Below, piece after piece: positions 18,019 through 18,418 of a DNA stretch of 18,418 nucleotides. The notes under the pieces were generated by a model. It searched no databases. It had not been told where the DNA came from and saw only the letters and a program-made list of their open reading frames with translations. Numbering within the stretch: position 1 is the first letter of the stretch; each line of letters starts with the position of its first letter. Source of the DNA: Smittium culicis (lineage: Eukaryota; Kickxellomycota; Harpellomycetes; Harpellales; Legeriomycetaceae); assembly GCA_001970855.1 (NCBI GenBank), contig LSSN01001662.1, positions 1 through 18,418 on the forward strand, given 5' to 3'. The translations under genes were made by a program, and so were the position numbers.

Positions 18019-18418
18019 TGCGCAAAATTCTCGGAAATTAAAACGTGTTGATTGATCTGAAAAATTACTCCCACGATAACAATTATCCCACACGCTAAGG
18101 GCAATATCAATCGCCGAAAAAATAATTGGTCTTTGCCTTAAAGCCATTCAGGATAATCCAAATTTTCTTATGCCTAATTAATAATTAATATATACAAAAA
18201 TAATGACAAATCTACATTCAGATGTTACAATAAACTGCGTTTTTAATGCAATATAACTGAAAATATATTAGTAAATACGCTTACATTTTTATAGCATATT
18301 AATTCATATTTGAACTTGGATACACTAGATAATTGCATTCCAAATGTAATGCTAAGCTATGAATCTAAATTCTGTGACGAGACTATAAACAAATCTAATA
18401 AACTTACAAAAATTTAAT

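Larger units (their letters stand above)
17536..18418. other. Upstream region of transporter copy 2, with a hairpin cluster
   Basis: This stretch has no coding frame. Its left part is the presumed promoter of copy 2. From about 17790 to 18115 there is a series of inverted repeats in DNA that is locally richer in G and C than the flanks. The right end, from about 18170, is plain A+T-rich DNA running off the window. Confidence 0.6.

Overview
The window reads as nuclear DNA of an A+T-rich fungus (very roughly 70-75% A+T by eye). The evidence is ten short GT-AG introns of 72-237 nt that join protein domains seamlessly, a Reb1-type Myb protein, a fungal-style membrane-anchored double-psi beta-barrel protein, two intronless fungal monocarboxylate-porter-like transporters, and a nuclear gene for a respiratory complex I subunit. 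The complex I gene argues against Saccharomyces or Schizosaccharomyces. Long A+T-rich intergenic spaces (up to 2.7 kb) and a pantothenate kinase fused to a DUF89 phosphatase domain would suit an early-diverging lineage, but I cannot place the organism from sequence alone.

Layout. 1-2445 (+): the 3' two-thirds of a PANK4-type gene (pantothenate-kinase fold plus DUF89 phosphatase), six exons visible, running off the left edge. 2949-5168 (-): a three-exon Reb1/TTF-I-like gene with four Myb-type repeats, convergent with PANK4. 5169-7596: a divergent spacer holding a ~200-bp imperfect inverted repeat. 7597-8686 (+): a three-exon type II membrane protein with an extracytosolic double-psi beta-barrel. 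9314-9805 (+): IMP1, the mitochondrial inner-membrane protease subunit, preceded by a four-codon upstream ORF and a triple palindromic motif. 10095-10646 (-): a two-exon NDUFB11/ESSS complex I subunit, convergent with IMP1. 12097-13446 (-) and 16192-17535 (-): a tandem pair of intronless 12-helix transporters about four-fifths identical. 17536-18418: non-coding, with a run of hairpins upstream of the second transporter.

The genes do not form one pathway. They are housekeeping functions (CoA metabolite control, rDNA/chromatin-type DNA binding, mitochondrial protein processing and respiration) plus a duplicated transporter. I see no rRNA, tRNA, CRISPR array, transposase or reverse transcriptase gene, and no gene cluster resembling a defence or secondary-metabolite system. 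I did not find a convincing undescribed system. The points most worth a second look are the PANK4-type fusion, the double-psi protein with two acidic-to-glycine changes and an in-frame stop-free intron, the inverted repeat at 5921-6122, and the hairpin cluster at 17793-18112.
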